The position numbers and the translations under genes are program-made. This document shows positions 1 through 11,256 of a stretch of 64,000 nucleotides of DNA, piece by piece; position 1 is the first letter of the stretch, and each line of letters opens with the position of its first letter. The notes below the pieces were generated by a model. The model was not told where the DNA came from and made no database searches. It was given only the letters and a program-made list of their open reading frames with translations. The stretch lies in NCBI GenBank assembly GCA_019828595.1, contig JAHQRK010000016.1, positions 1,736,001 through 1,800,000 of the forward strand, written 5' to 3'. Source of the stretch: Aphanomyces cochlioides (lineage: Eukaryota > Oomycota > Saprolegniomycetes > Saprolegniales > Verrucalvaceae).

Positions 1-2281
1 AGATCTGTTAATTCAGTGATTGCTATGAGTACAAGTCATTTGAAACTGGAGCAAAAGCTTGACTTGAAAAGAAAAGAGTTGGAGTCTCGCTTGGGACTTC
101 TTTCAGCCAATTCACCTGAACGAGAGAAGGAAGTTACCTTGCAACGATTCATGGAAAGCCCGATGGAGCGAGGTCGAAAATTAGATACAAAGGTGGATCA
201 GCTACGAGAAGAAACCAATGAGTTGAAATGTGAAGTGGATCGAAGTCTTTCCTCCTTAAAAGTGAAACAAGAAGCGTACAGAGAAGTATTTAACTTGTAA
301 ATGACTATGTAACACATGCATTTAGGAAATCCAAAGAGTCATATCATTATACATGAAAAACGAAAAGTATCGAATGGACGTAACAAAGAGCTCAATGAAG
401 AGTCTTGTTCGAGCACACGAGCATTTGGTGAACGGATTACTAAGTGCTACGAAGGTGTCATTGCTTGAACTTGAACAAATTAGTTCCAGCGGAGATATAA
501 AGGAATTTATTCAACAAAATCAAACTCCATGGCTACAGCAAATCATGTTCAAAGTCAACCTTCATGGAAATCCTATTCTCACTGAAGAATTCAAGACTTT
601 TGAACGTCGACCTATTAAACTTGCTCGTATGAGTAGTAGCTTCAGTCGATTCGTTGAGGAAGTTGAGGATAACTCCGACCGTGATAAGCCACCAACCAGT
701 GACGGCTCTCAGAGAGAAGAAACATTGGGTTCTTCGGACTTGCAAAAAAATTTTAATGTAAGGGTCTATCTACCCTATTGCATTCGCTTAATTAATCAAT
801 TAGCTTCCATCAACAGAGCAACTTGTCAACAGCTTTTCTTGTGCAATTTACATCAACAATTTTCCGCACCATGGTCGACTGTACTTGTCTCAAGCTTACC
901 TGTGCTTCACAGGATGGCGAGATTCGTATGTTGTACGTAATCTGCCATAATACGTGCTGTTTTCTCATTAACTCGAAGGTGTTGCCACTGATAGAGATCA
1001 ATCACATTGAGAAGAAAAATACTGCGATTGTTGTCCCAAACGCAATTGAGGTTGTTGTATCTATACCAAAGTGGCTCATTTCCTTGCTTTAGTTGACCAC
1101 AGAAAAACAGGGGAAATTGTTCTTTGCGTCATTTATATACAGGTATTTGATAGACATCAACCATCCTAGCTCATGATTATGAAGAGACGAATGTGTTCAG
1201 GCAATTATGCAACTGATTCAAATAAAGAAGCAAACAGAAGAAATTCTATCACCTGCACCAACTTCAATTAACGTGAAAGATACCATAGCAGACGAAGTGA
1301 TGCCAAATACGTCGGAATCATCAACAAATAGTCCTATTCTTTCTCTGGACGACAATTTAACCATTCTCGCTCAAGACTTTGAACCGGTGCTGGACCAGAC
1401 ATTACCTTTCAGTTTAGAATTCGCTTTTCAACGTCTATGGAAGCATGATGAATTCTTCACCAAGCTGCTCATAGACTCTGGCGAAACAAACCTTCGTGTT
1501 GGTAAGATACAATGTCCTGGTTCCTCGTGTAATGCGAAGTAGACCCCTGGAATGTTAGTGAAAACAACTACAGTGCTTTCGAACGTCTCGAAAATTTCCA
1601 TGGCATGCGAAGAGTATCCTACACACACAACAAGAAGTATATGGTTGGCCCTAGCAGCATCCCAACCGTTCTCGTGCAACGATACGCTTACTCGCAGACG
1701 GAGTACTTTGTATTGAATGCTACTTCAACTATTTCAGATGCACCATACCACGACTATTTTCGAGTAGAAAGTCGTTGGTTGTTTATTGCATCGAAACAAC
1801 CAAATGAATGTCGTGTCAAAACTGGCATCAGATTGAATTGGAGCAAAAACACTTGGTTGAAGAAACAAGTACGAAGTTATTTTCTTGTAATGTAACACAG
1901 CTTTAGATTGAGGGAGCGACTATCTCCGAATCAAAAGAGACAATGAAACACTGGGTTACAAAGGCGATTGAAGAGGCGGTGCAAAATCAATCGATATCTA
2001 CGTCAACGGCAAATTCTTTAGATGATCGCACAATCAAAGCAGAACCAAAAGTACAAATCCCGCTTAACCGAGCAGTACCTCCTATTGCGTCTTCTGTGCC
2101 ATCAATACCAAACACAACACCCACAGCGTTCCAAATAGTCTGCCTCATTTGCTTATTCATCTTGATATATACCGTCTATCAAAATTCAATGCTTCTACGT
2201 GAAGTCATCTCTACTCAGAAAGAACAGCAAAGATTGCTCCAACAAGTTTTAGAAAAATTGTCTGAACTAGACCGAGTTTAG
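1..2281 (+). CDS. GRAM-VASt domain lipid-transfer-like membrane protein (5' end outside window)
   Basis: The gene is already open at base 1, so the N-terminus is missing. The first exons (1-285, then from 326 after a 40-nt intron) encode a charged, coiled-coil or BAR-like helical region. After a second intron near 757-825 comes a GRAM/PH-type fold with the typical GRLYLSQAYLCF strand (about 870-930) and an LIEINHIEK continuation. A VASt (StAR-like sterol-binding) domain follows at about 1380-1920, with YFRVESRW, CRVKTGIRLNW and a final WLKKQ-IE junction across a short intron. A single hydrophobic segment near residue end (2130-2190, IVCLICLFILIYTVY) and a short amphipathic tail end the protein at TAG 2279-2281. 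GRAM-VASt proteins of the Lam/Aster/VAD1 group sit at membrane contact sites and move sterols; that role is inferred. The 3' end converges on the next gene only 25 bp away. Confidence 0.8.
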
Positions 2282-2306
2282 CTGTAAAGCATAACACAGA
2301 ATCTGG

Positions 2307-3534
2307 CTAATAGCTCTCTTCGAAGTCCCCCAAGCACGATAAATCCAGCTTTGGAATGCAGGACGGTACACTATATAGCGCCGGCCCATTTGAAACAATC
2401 AAACTTGTGTCGGCATCATCTGCATCATCTACAAAGTCAGGTGTATATACGATCGTTAGGTACCGTTGTTCTTCCCAATAGTATATCTATTCGTATCTTG
2501 TCGTTACTGGTGAGCATCATCACGAGCACTATACCCCCTCTCTGAAAGCTTTGCCATGTCTTGTGGAAAGAATTCCTCTACACGAAACAGAAAATGCCCA
2601 AAGAGTCTTCAAAATGGTCATACCTTGATTGCCTTTCAGCATTTCGTTGGCTGAGATACGATAATTCTCGAGGTGGTCATTGAATACATCCCGAATAACT
2701 TGCAACATGCATCCATAGGTCTATGGTACATATAAATTTTCCTTTCATACTGAAGTACCGTGTCGTGAAGAATAATTTCATCGAAAATGTCTCGAGCTAC
2801 CTGCCATCTGATCTTGCTCTTGTTTGGGGTCTAAACATGAATTATGCGATCAGCGGCTGATGAACACTTTGCCTTCAATGACTCAATGTCTTGAAGGCGT
2901 GACAGAAGCTCGGACTCTAGCTGAAGTGGCGACATGGTCTTTTTGTCTGCAAAATTCGATTTTGTTGTCTCACAAAGGAAGGACCGCATTTCAAGATGCT
3001 TGACTTTCCCGGCACTCTTTGGACGCATAGTACCCAACTTTGAGCTGTCATGATCGCGAAAAATTGGTCCGTGAAGCAAGTTGGAGTCATTTATGACAGC
3101 TTGAACCAATTTTTTTCGTAAAGCCGATGCTGATGTACACCGCCTTCGTGCAGTTAAGATACAAATAGGAGCGATAGCTCACCTTAATGTAGACGTTTGT
3201 GTCCTGTTTGGACCAGATATTGTACTCTTGGAAGTGGTAATAGAACTTCCACAAAGGAATGGCCGCTGACTCTATTATACTCGTTAAAATGAGGGTAAGA
3301 AATGAGTTTGAACGGCAAGTGTTATTTCTCCTGTTGAGACAGTTGTATGTGACTACTCTTTTCGGTTGATATATGGATGGAAGTATAAGTTTACCTTCAG
3401 CTTGACAGGTAGCCCCTTATCCTTTTTCACTCCAACTCCTGAGCGTTGCTTCGGCCGGTGCATTACAGTTCTGTCCTGACGATCAAATCGTTTCACAAAC
3501 GTTACGTAGTCAAGGATAGAATGGACTCATGCAT
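2307..3534 (-). CDS. unrecognised multi-exon protein with coiled-coil segment
   Basis: I do not recognise this gene. Reading the minus strand, consistent exons appear at about 3520-3394 (ends GLPVKLK), 3320-3181 (WKFYYHFQEYNIW region), 3140-2858 (VQAVINDSNLLHGPIF through a helical LESELLSRLQDIESLKAK) and several pieces down to an acidic C-terminus (DFVDDADDADTSLIV, ending FEESY) with stop at 2307-2309. Introns of 37-60 nt with GT/AG ends restore the frame. The helical part suggests a coiled coil and no membrane segment is visible. The true start is uncertain; it lies between 3520 and the EIF1AD stop at 3635. The gene converges with the GRAM-VASt gene. Confidence 0.45.
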
Positions 3535-3634
3535 CCTAGACAAGCCAGACGCCTAAACTGAGCTCTCATCGACGAAATTGAGAGCGAATACTGCAGTTGG
3601 AACAATCAATAGAATATTGCTGAATTGTATCGTA

Positions 3635-4281
3635 TTATTCGTCATCGCTGTCGTCGCTCTCTTCCTCTACATAACGTCCTCCCATGCGATTTCGATTGAC
3701 AAACAACATTGGATCATCTTGACCATCAATGTCGTCATGATTTTCATCCGTGACGATGTCTCTACTGTTCAAGGGAGCCGATGGAGGAACTGTATTTGGC
3801 ATTTGTTCGGCGTTGGCACGTTGATCCAAGACAGTGTCCTCATCAACGGTGAAGGCCTCTGGCCACAAATTCTTCTTCTTCAAATGCTTGATTTGGTCTT
3901 TGTAAAGAATGTGCTCCACTATATAATTGACTGCGCCTTTCGATTTACTCGTGGCTAAACACAGCATCATTAACTCGTAATGTCAGCGACATTTCCTACA
4001 CACCTCCAGCAACAATCAGGTAATCTCCCCGACGGATCCAAATCAATTTTCGATACTTTGTTGGCAGCATGGCTAGCCCTGTAGACCCTTCAGGTGTTTC
4101 AATCTACAGAGGTACCAACATCAATCCTTCTTCCATTTGCATTGTTTACCTCGAGCAAATTGCTTCCACGCATCGATTGCACTCGCACAATCAATTCTCC
4201 ATCTGCAGGCTCAGGTTCGCCGTATAGTACATCCTGTGTTACTCCTTTTCGATAACCACTTCGTCGACCGGCTCCACTCAT
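3635..4281 (-). CDS. EIF1AD: EIF1AD-like S1/OB-fold (eIF1A-like domain) protein
   Basis: Three exons on the minus strand. Exon 1 (4281 to about 4153) starts MSGAGRRSGYRKGVTQD and contains GELIVRVQSMRGSNLLE, the start of an eIF1A-like OB fold. Exon 2 (about 4106-4014) gives ETPEGSTGLAMLPTKYRK and IWIRRGDYLIVAG, the classic KYRKxIWIKRGD strand of the family. Exon 3 (about 3957-3635) gives the KKKNLWPEAF motif and then an acidic tail containing DDPMLFVNRNR and an EEESDDSDDE end, as in animal EIF1AD. The two introns are short (about 46 nt and 55 nt). The family is nuclear/cytoplasmic, RNA-binding and linked to translation or ribosome biogenesis. Length is normal. The assignment rests on motif order remembered from the family. 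Confidence 0.85.
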
Positions 4282-4678
4282 GGTTATGGTAGAGGAATGA
4301 ATTGGTCTGTAGGTTGGAAGAGGCATTTGACATCAACTTGATTGGTGGAATGGTATTCATCCGAATAAATCAGTTCTCCGGATAATATCATGAGGGGTTT
4401 ACCAGATTGGATTGCTGTGGTGAAAAATACAAGTTGGAAGCAAATTAATTACACTGACATATAAGCAGGATACGACAAGTATACGACAAGACAAATTATT
4501 TGATTGGATGTTCGTCAAATGATGTAATGATCTATTGGTAGAAAATATATTCTGCCTTTCGATTGGGCGATCGAGTTGTCGGACGTCAACATAGCACCAA
4601 ACATTGAGCATATATAGACAATAATTGGCTAATATACAGCTAAAGCCACATTTCAAGTGACTTTCTGCTTTTGCGGGT
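4282..4678. other. intergenic gap between divergent EIF1AD and recombinase gene
   Basis: About 400 bp without a convincing ORF. It holds a small direct repeat of TACGACAAG (near 4470-4490). I see no RNA gene or clear promoter motif. It should contain the EIF1AD promoter and, if the recombinase belongs to a transposon, that element's left end, whose limit I could not place. Confidence 0.4.
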
Positions 4679-6149
4679 ATGGAGAGCGCGAGACCATCCA
4701 AGAAGACCATCCAAGACGCTTTCTATGGAGCGTCGACGAGACGGACATATGACACGTACCAGCGACAGTTTCTTCTTTATATACAACAAAACCATGGTGA
4801 CATGAACCCCCGCTCAGCGACGACAGAAGTATGCACAGACTTTCTGCACCATCTCTATGAAAAGGGTCGAAAAGCCCGTACAATTGACTTGGCAAAAACA
4901 GCTCTAGTGGCGTATTTCTCCTCGCATGGCGTTTCACCCAATCCGGCCCAGGACGTCATAGCTCGTCGATATGTCGTTGGCCTCCAAAAGTACAACAAGC
5001 AAAATTGTATTGACGAGGAGAAAAAGGCATACCATTTGTCTATTCACGAGCTGTCTACACTATTAAACTGCATGTCTGATCACAACCCTTTCCTTGGATC
5101 AATGCTGCGCTTCTTGTTCTCGGCATGTTTTATGGGATGTTTCCGGATCAGTGAATTGTTGGCGTTGCGCTGGAATGATGTCTCTCTTGTCCAAGACGAC
5201 ACGGGTCGCTTTCTCTCTGTGAGGTTGAAATGGCACAAGAAGGCAAATATTGAAGGCGAATGCCAATTGTATCACTTGATTGACGAAGTGGAATTCCCGT
5301 GCTTGCGAGTGTGTGTACTTTTTTGATGAGTATGTCTCGATGGTGCGTGCAGCCTGTGTGAACATCAACAAAGATGCGTTTGTGTTTCCACAAACCTCAA
5401 TACCAAGTCATAATGGTGCACCAATTGTTAACTGGTTTAAATGTCTTGAACAGACTCCACTGAGAAAGATATTGAATGGGATGGTTGAGACTTGTCCAAA
5501 TTTGCCAACTGGAATTACCCTTCATAGCATGCGGAGGGGTGGCTGCTTCTATCGAGTGTTTGAATCTCCTCGTCGGCGATTTAATTTCCGAGAGCTTATG
5601 GCCTGGTGTCGATGGGAGGATCCACAGACGTGCTCGGAGTATTTGATTACACAGAGTCTTAGTGACGAGATCAATCCCAGGAATCTACTGCGTTCAGCTA
5701 AGTTTAGCCAACCTCAGTCAATTCAAATGGACAATCCCATCGCACAACACAACTTAGTCGACGAAATTGGTCGTGCGGTTGCGACAAATATCCAAAAGAA
5801 TAACTTAGTCTTGCAGCCCAAGTCAGGCGCAAACAATGTGCTGCGCCAAGCGAGTCTGAAGGAATTTATTGTCGAAAAGAGAATCCCAACTGCCCATTCG
5901 GGCAGAGAAGCTTGGCAACAATGGCACTTTGCTGACCCAAAGAGTGGCCAACATTGTGCGCTCAAAGATTTTAGTCGAGAAATGATACGAGCCGATCGAA
6001 AACGATATTCAGAACGCCAGACGTTAGCCTTGGCGTTTATACGATACGACACTTACGAGCAATTTGAAGTCGACTACTTTGGATTCACTCAAACTTATGC
6101 TAAGCTATTGAAAGAGGTTCGGCGACGTAAGCGTATGAATGCTCCTTGA
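4679..6149 (+). pseudogene. Crypton-like tyrosine recombinase, frameshifted
   Basis: Two overlapping frames together encode one tyrosine recombinase of about 490 residues. The first (4679-5326) carries an N-terminal SAM-like core-binding domain (STRRTYDTYQRQFLLYI) and the first catalytic block, CFRISELLALRWNDV (Arg), followed by RLKWHKKAN (Lys). The second frame (from about 5300 to 6149) carries LHSMRRGG (the HxxR block) and WEDPQTCSEYL with the presumed nucleophilic Tyr, then a C-terminal tail without obvious domain. The frames shift by one base near 5300-5320, in or next to a TG repeat and a run of six T. No suitable intron bridges them. So this is either a recent pseudogene or a base-calling error. 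Cryptons are DNA transposons that use such a recombinase; ends were not identified. It belongs to a different lineage from the array at 40.7-61 kb. Confidence 0.7.
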
Positions 6150-6214
6150 TTGTAGTTTGTGTAATACATGTCATCTTACATTCTGTCGCGAGTCGCGGCA
6201 GCACTACGAGTGGT

Positions 6215-6940
6215 TGATCTCCTTGGCACGGGAGAAGGACAAACAATTCTCGTAGGGACGGCGACGAACGAGGCCGAACAGAGCTCGGACACAGAGCTTG
6301 GACATACGGCGACAAAACTAGGCTAAGCAGAGCTTGGGTAGACGGCGCCAAACGAGGACAAACAGAGCTTGGAGAGACAGCGACGAAAACGCCAAATAGA
6401 GCTTGGACAAACATCGACAAAACAAGGCCAAAGAGAACTTGGATAGACAGCGGCGAACAAGGCCAAACAGAGCTTGGCCTGGAGGCGACAAATTAAACTC
6501 AACAGAGCTTGGGCATACAGCAACAAAACTAGGTCAAATATAGCTTGGACATACTAGTACAGCAAAAATACTAGGGCAAACATAGCTTGGACAGACCGCG
6601 CCAAACGAGGATAAACAGAGCTTGGACAGACGGCGCCAGACGAGGACAAAGAGAGCTTGGAGAGAGAATGACGAACAAAGACAAACATAGTTGGGACAGG
6701 AGGCGACAATTAGGCCAGACAGAGCTTGGACAGACGGCGACAAACGAGGCCACACAGAACTTGGACAGACGGCGAGGACAAAGGACAAGTAGAGCTTGGA
6801 CAGACGGCGACAAACATGACCACACAGAGCTTGGACAGACGGAGAGGACAAAGGACAAACAGAGCTTGGTCAAGCGCCGAGAACGAAGGACAAGAAGAGC
6901 TTGAACAGACGACAAGGACGAAGGAAAAGCAGAGGCGACA
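6215..6940. repeat. degenerate minisatellite, unit about 35 bp
   Basis: A run of roughly twenty imperfect copies of a unit built on AGAGCTTGGACAGACGGCGA followed by CAAACGAGGAC/CACAC. Clean 35-bp spacing is seen around 6720-6895; elsewhere units vary by deletion. Long ORFs on both strands here are simple translations of the repeat and are not annotated as genes. It follows the Crypton-like pseudogene by less than 100 bp. Confidence 0.85.
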
Positions 6941-7326
6941 ATTTCTTGATTTTGTCCAATCAAGAAGTTGTCGGTTGGATTTGTCGGATATTTAAAATTA
7001 TCCTTACATATCAAGGTCATTGCAATGCATCATAGGGCCAAGCCCATAAACAAATGTCTAAGTCATACACTAGCACATTGATTGACCCTTATGACTCAGA
7101 ATATCTTCTTAAAGTAGCATCGTGTCAAATCGGCAGTGTGCTCGTGAGAGCAGATTTTTCGTGTGCGTCCATACCTTTGATCCACACTGTAAGAAGAAAC
7201 AGCTCAACGATACAATTTGAGGACTCTGCCTAACAAGTACTCACACTTGACCACATAGATAAAGAAAATCCACATTGGATTGCATTCAATTACATGCAGA
7301 GCCTGCCTGCACACTGTACGCTTTGG
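6941..7326. other. spacer downstream of VLCAD gene
   Basis: About 385 bp between the minisatellite and the VLCAD stop. No ORF with coding character, RNA gene or repeat was recognised. It must contain the VLCAD 3' UTR and polyadenylation region. Confidence 0.4.
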
Positions 7327-9464
7327 TTACGAGTTGACACCAGTTGGATGCGATGGAATATACTTCGAATTGGCGAAAATTTCGTCCGCAATAGATTTGA
7401 GTTGCGTGTCCTTCTTGCCGTGCGATCGAATTTCTTTTAAGTTGCTCACAATCTTGTCCGAGGCTCGCTCAACAAATAATTGCGTCAAGGCAAGCTCATG
7501 AGCAGCTACAAGAGCACATCCTTAATAATTGCAAGGACTACTTGCAACGCACCTGTTGGTGAGTTTTCGTTCAAAGCGGTCGACGCTCGGGAAATTGTTG
7601 CAGTAATGGCAAACAAGTTGATCGCAGCATCTGCCACTCGTTTCATTTGGAGTTGCTCGTTCACAATTTTCTTTCCATGTTTTCGCAACAAGGATTCAAT
7701 AGCGTCACCAAATTCAGCAGTTCGGGCTTGCAAGATCTCACCAGATGCCTTCAGCTTGGGATGCACTCCGGCAAGTGGGGCAGGAGACGAAATCTTCTTT
7801 TGCACTCGCGAAGAAATTTCCGATGCAATCGCAGCAGGGTCGTTGAAGGGATTCTTGAAAAGACTACCGACAGCTGACAAGCGCTCACCAGCCGTCTAGA
7901 AAGTGCTCTCAAATTAATCATCCATGTCATCGTCCTTGGCTTACCTTCACGCCACTTAGGGCGATGAGCATTCTCAAGATTTCATTTGTGCCTTCGAAAA
8001 TGGACAAAATACGAGAATCTCTCATGTATCGCTCAAAGGGCCAGTCACGCATGAAGCCAGTGCCTACAGCAGTTTAAATACATGGTCACAATTCGACAAG
8101 AATTACCTCCCATGATTTGAATGGCTTCATTTATTCCCTCGAAGGCAACTTCAGAACCAAACACTTTGCACATGGCAGCCTCAATTTCGCAAAATGGATC
8201 GCCGCGATCAATCATACCAGTGGTCATGTACGCCATGGACTACGTGAGATTCAGTATCACGCAAGGTACTCATTCAAAACTCTACCTCAATGGCATATGT
8301 GTTGAGCGCCATGACTCCGATTTTTTCTTTGATTAAACCAAATTCAGACAAAGTCGAGCCAAACTGCTTGCGCGTCTTGGCGTGCTCGGCTGCCAGGCTG
8401 ATAACGCGTCGTAAAGTTCCTCCTGATGCTGCCCCAATACCAAAACGTCCGTTGTTCAAAATATTCATTGCCACTTTAAATCCATGGCCAACACCAGCGA
8501 GTCCACCAGTTTTACCATCAGGACCTCCACCCAAGACATTTTCTACGGGCACCTAAAATGAATTCAATGACGGTTCAGAATGCAAGTACAGTACCTTGAC
8601 GTTGTCGAAGAAAACCTGACAAGTATTGGAGCCACGAATACCCAACTTGTCTTCTGGAGGGCCGTTGGTGAGTCCTCCAAACGATCGTTCAACAATGAAC
8701 GCCGTGACCTAGATACAAGAGGATTTAGACTAAGAATTGAAAAAATGTACCTTGTCCTTGCCATCGACTTCTGTCTGTGCAAAAACAGTCATGACTTCAG
8801 CCCAGCCACCGTTGCTGATCCAAATTTTTCCACCATTGAGAATGAAGTGAGTCTTGTCTTCTGACAAAACCGCACGTGTCTGGATGGATTGTGCGTCAGA
8901 GCCACTGCTAGGTTCGGTTAAAGCAAAGGCAGCAAGGTGTTCACCAGTTGCAAGCTTTGGCAAGTACTTGGCCTTTTGCTGCTCGTTGCCGTTGAGGAGG
9001 ATACCTTTCAACCCAATTGATTGATGGGCCATAATCGTCACAGCAATCGATGCATCCGAGAGTTCTTCACAAACGCGTGCATACCCAGTATTACTCAGAC
9101 CAAGACCGTTCAAGTCTTCAGGGATTTGCAAGCCAAACAAGCCCAACTCTTTCAAGCCAGCCAAGGTTTCTTCAGGGATAATCTTGGTGTCGTCGATCTT
9201 CTTTGCATCAATTCCTTCAAAATACTTAATCACAGGATTCACGAGCATTTGGAGCGTCTCAATTTCTTCTTGTGGTAGTTTTGGAAACGGAAATGCCAAT
9301 TTGGCATTGTTCACGCCCAAGAACAATCCACGCGTGTAGCTTACGCTTGCCGCCACTTCCTCAGCCGACTTCAATTTTGTTCGTTCACCCCCGGATGAAG
9401 CAGTTGACAACCAACGGGGTGACTGACGCACATATTTTGATCGAGCGATACGAAGGCCCAGCAT
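7327..9464 (-). CDS. ACADVL: very long-chain acyl-CoA dehydrogenase, mitochondrial
   Basis: Minus-strand gene starting at ATG 9464 with an Arg/Ser-rich mitochondrial presequence ([19 protein letters not shown]). Exon 1 covers the acyl-CoA dehydrogenase N-terminal and middle domains: [16 protein letters not shown], the [18 protein letters not shown]/substrate loop, and [13 protein letters not shown]. Later exons give [19 protein letters not shown], the [17 protein letters not shown] segment, AIQIMGG and [11 protein letters not shown] with the likely catalytic Glu. The C-terminal VLCAD-specific helical extension runs to [10 protein letters not shown], stop at 7327-7329. At least six short introns are needed; the last, near 7520-7550, is only about 32 nt. 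The enzyme does the first step of long-chain fatty acid beta-oxidation at the inner membrane. Family membership is secure; exon edges are hand-drawn. Confidence 0.92.
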
Positions 9465-9548
9465 GATATTTTTCGTCTTCCTCCTTGGTTGCCGAAACCA
9501 CTCTGACGACGAAGCCGATCTTTTAAGTTGAGTCGTCTTATCCGGACA

Positions 9549-9571
9549 GTTGACTCAACTGTTGAGTCAAC
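9549..9571. promoter_or_regulatory. perfect 23-bp palindrome with two TGACTCA/TGAGTCA cores upstream of VLCAD
   Basis: Two 11-bp arms (GTTGACTCAAC and its exact complement) are separated by one T, about 85 bp upstream of the VLCAD ATG. Each arm contains TGACTCA, the AP-1/Gcn4-type bZIP site. A further half-site (GTTGAGTC) lies near 9526. A dimeric bZIP operator is plausible but untested. Confidence 0.45.
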
Positions 9572-9810
9572 TTATGGTTGAAGATGAAGTCTACCTCGCA
9601 AATCTGATGTGCTGACACGTCCCCACCAAAGAGAGCCATTGAACCACAGCCAAGTGAGAGGAAGGGTCTGTCAGCTAATTTCAGCTCCAGCAGGCGAAGT
9701 GTCTGGCGTTTGTCCAGCGGATACGATCATGTCTCTTTAAGATGTTTTACATGTAAATAAGCTCAACACCTTCTGCCTATTTAAAATGCTCGTCTCATGT
9801 TTAAAAATAA

Positions 9811-10376
9811 GGGCGGGTCTGGATGCCCATCAATTTTTTTATTCCATAAAACTGAAAAGACATTTTGCAAAATTTTTCCGAAGTTCCAAATTCACAATTT
9901 AAAATGGAATAGTTGGAGAATTTGTTATTTGTCTGGATGCCACAACTTGAGGCCCACAAGAAACCTCAACATTACCGGTACAGACGATTGTTGTCATACT
10001 ACTGTGTCAGTCTCTTCCGACCGGAAACTTTGAAATGAGCCAGAGTTGAGCAAGGCTCGATCACTGTCGCTTCTCAGAGTGTTAGAACATGCAACAGTGA
10101 TAATATATAGTGTGTGCGTGTATTTTTGTAGAGATGACAAGCTGAATCTCAAGCTTGACTCGATCACTGCGTTCATGACGAATATATGTCATAAAAAATA
10201 GACCAATTTGGTCCATTTTTTTATGGCATAATTTGGCCAAAACTCCAGAAAATTGTGACAAAAAATTCTTTGAGAAGGTGGCATCCAGACAGTCAAAATT
10301 GAAAATTATGGCATATTTCGAATTATGGCATTTTTTGGCATTTTTATGCCATTTTTGGTGGCATCCAGACCCGCCC
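9811..10376. mobile_element. PIF/Harbinger-like MITE with 17-bp TIRs and TAA target duplication
   Basis: The element begins GGGCGGGTCTGGATGCC and ends with its exact reverse complement. It is flanked on both sides by TAA (9808-9810 and 10377-10379), a 3-bp target-site duplication typical of PIF/Harbinger. Length is 566 bp with no coding capacity. Two internal copies of the TCTGGATGCCA core, one near 9930 and one inverted near 10280, mimic the ends. The interior is AT-rich, with repeated ATGGCAT words toward the right end. Superfamily assignment rests only on the TSD length and sequence. Confidence 0.7.
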
Positions 10377-10598
10377 TAAAGAAAAATGTCAAACCGTGTG
10401 CAATTTATCAAAATATTGACAAATTGAGTAAAATGCTTGTAAAATGTGGTTTTTATTGTATCTCTAGAAAAAAACTGGAATCTTGCAAAGAAAATACGAC
10501 GCAGCCATTTTGACGCAAAAATGATGCAATACAAACTTCAAGTGCAATGAAATTGAATGCTTCGAACATGTTTTTCAAACATTTAAAGAGTTTGAAAT

Positions 10599-10652
10599 TA
10601 CACTATTTAATGTTCATAATAAAAATTGCATGCGTAAACGTTAAATAGTGTA
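10599..10652. repeat. inverted repeat with 30-nt loop
   Basis: TACACTATTTAA at 10599-10610 is matched by its complement at 10641-10652. Pairing extends to about 16 bp with one mismatch. It lies in AT-rich non-coding DNA between the MITE and the CCAAT-box region; no function can be assigned. Confidence 0.45.
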
Positions 10653-11190
10653 TGCGTCAATTAATTAAAACATTTTCGAAACATCTCAAAACTACAGTTT
10701 TGGACCCAAACGACAATAAAACCACATAAGTCGGAAAATGTAGGAGTTATATTTGATATTTTGACGAATCGTAGGAACAATATTCTGATATTTTCCATTT
10801 TTTCGAAATAATACCTCACACATTAACTTGATTAAAGTATGAATTTCGTTTTGACTGAAATTTTTGCCAAATTGTAGGACCGAAATTCCTACGTTTCATT
10901 GACCAATCAAACATCTATAAAATCTCTTTATATTGACCAATCATGTTGTTGGTATCATCTATCGAGTGTTTCTACTTATGTAATGCGAGGTCGCAAGAAG
11001 CTTTAGGTGACAGCTGAAGCTCGATATAGAGAGAAAGACTTGAATATACGATCATGGTCTTGATACCCTCAAACAAAGGACACTTGCCGTATCTCGCTTC
11101 CGACCTTAACATTCCTCAATAACTAAATAACCAAACATTACATAGGACACCGTAGCTCCACCTTTGTTGTAGGTGTATAATCTAACCACT
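10653..11190. other. AT-rich non-coding stretch
   Basis: No convincing ORF. It contains two TGACCAATCA blocks (near 10900 and 10938) about 38 bp apart with TATA-like sequence around them, which could be CCAAT elements of an unrecognised promoter. I see no RNA gene. Confidence 0.3.
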
Positions 11191-11256
11191 GTTCGACTTG
11201 GTTCATATTCGTCTCGTGATGAATAGACCATGAGACGAGTATGAACAGAGTCAAAC
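11191..11256. repeat. imperfect 28-bp hairpin
   Basis: The sequence at 11191-11218 can fold back on 11229-11256 with 23 of 28 positions matched and a 10-nt loop. The inner 18-bp part (GTTCATATTCGTCTCGTG against its partner) has two changes only. No ORF crosses it convincingly. It may be a decayed element end or a precursor-like hairpin RNA. Confidence 0.4.

Noticed and set aside
6571..7020. Long frames on both strands in the minisatellite (Cys/Pro/Ser-rich or Asp/Arg-rich)
   Set aside because: They are direct translations of a 35-bp repeat whose unit is not a stop-containing multiple in those frames; no start, splice or family evidence.
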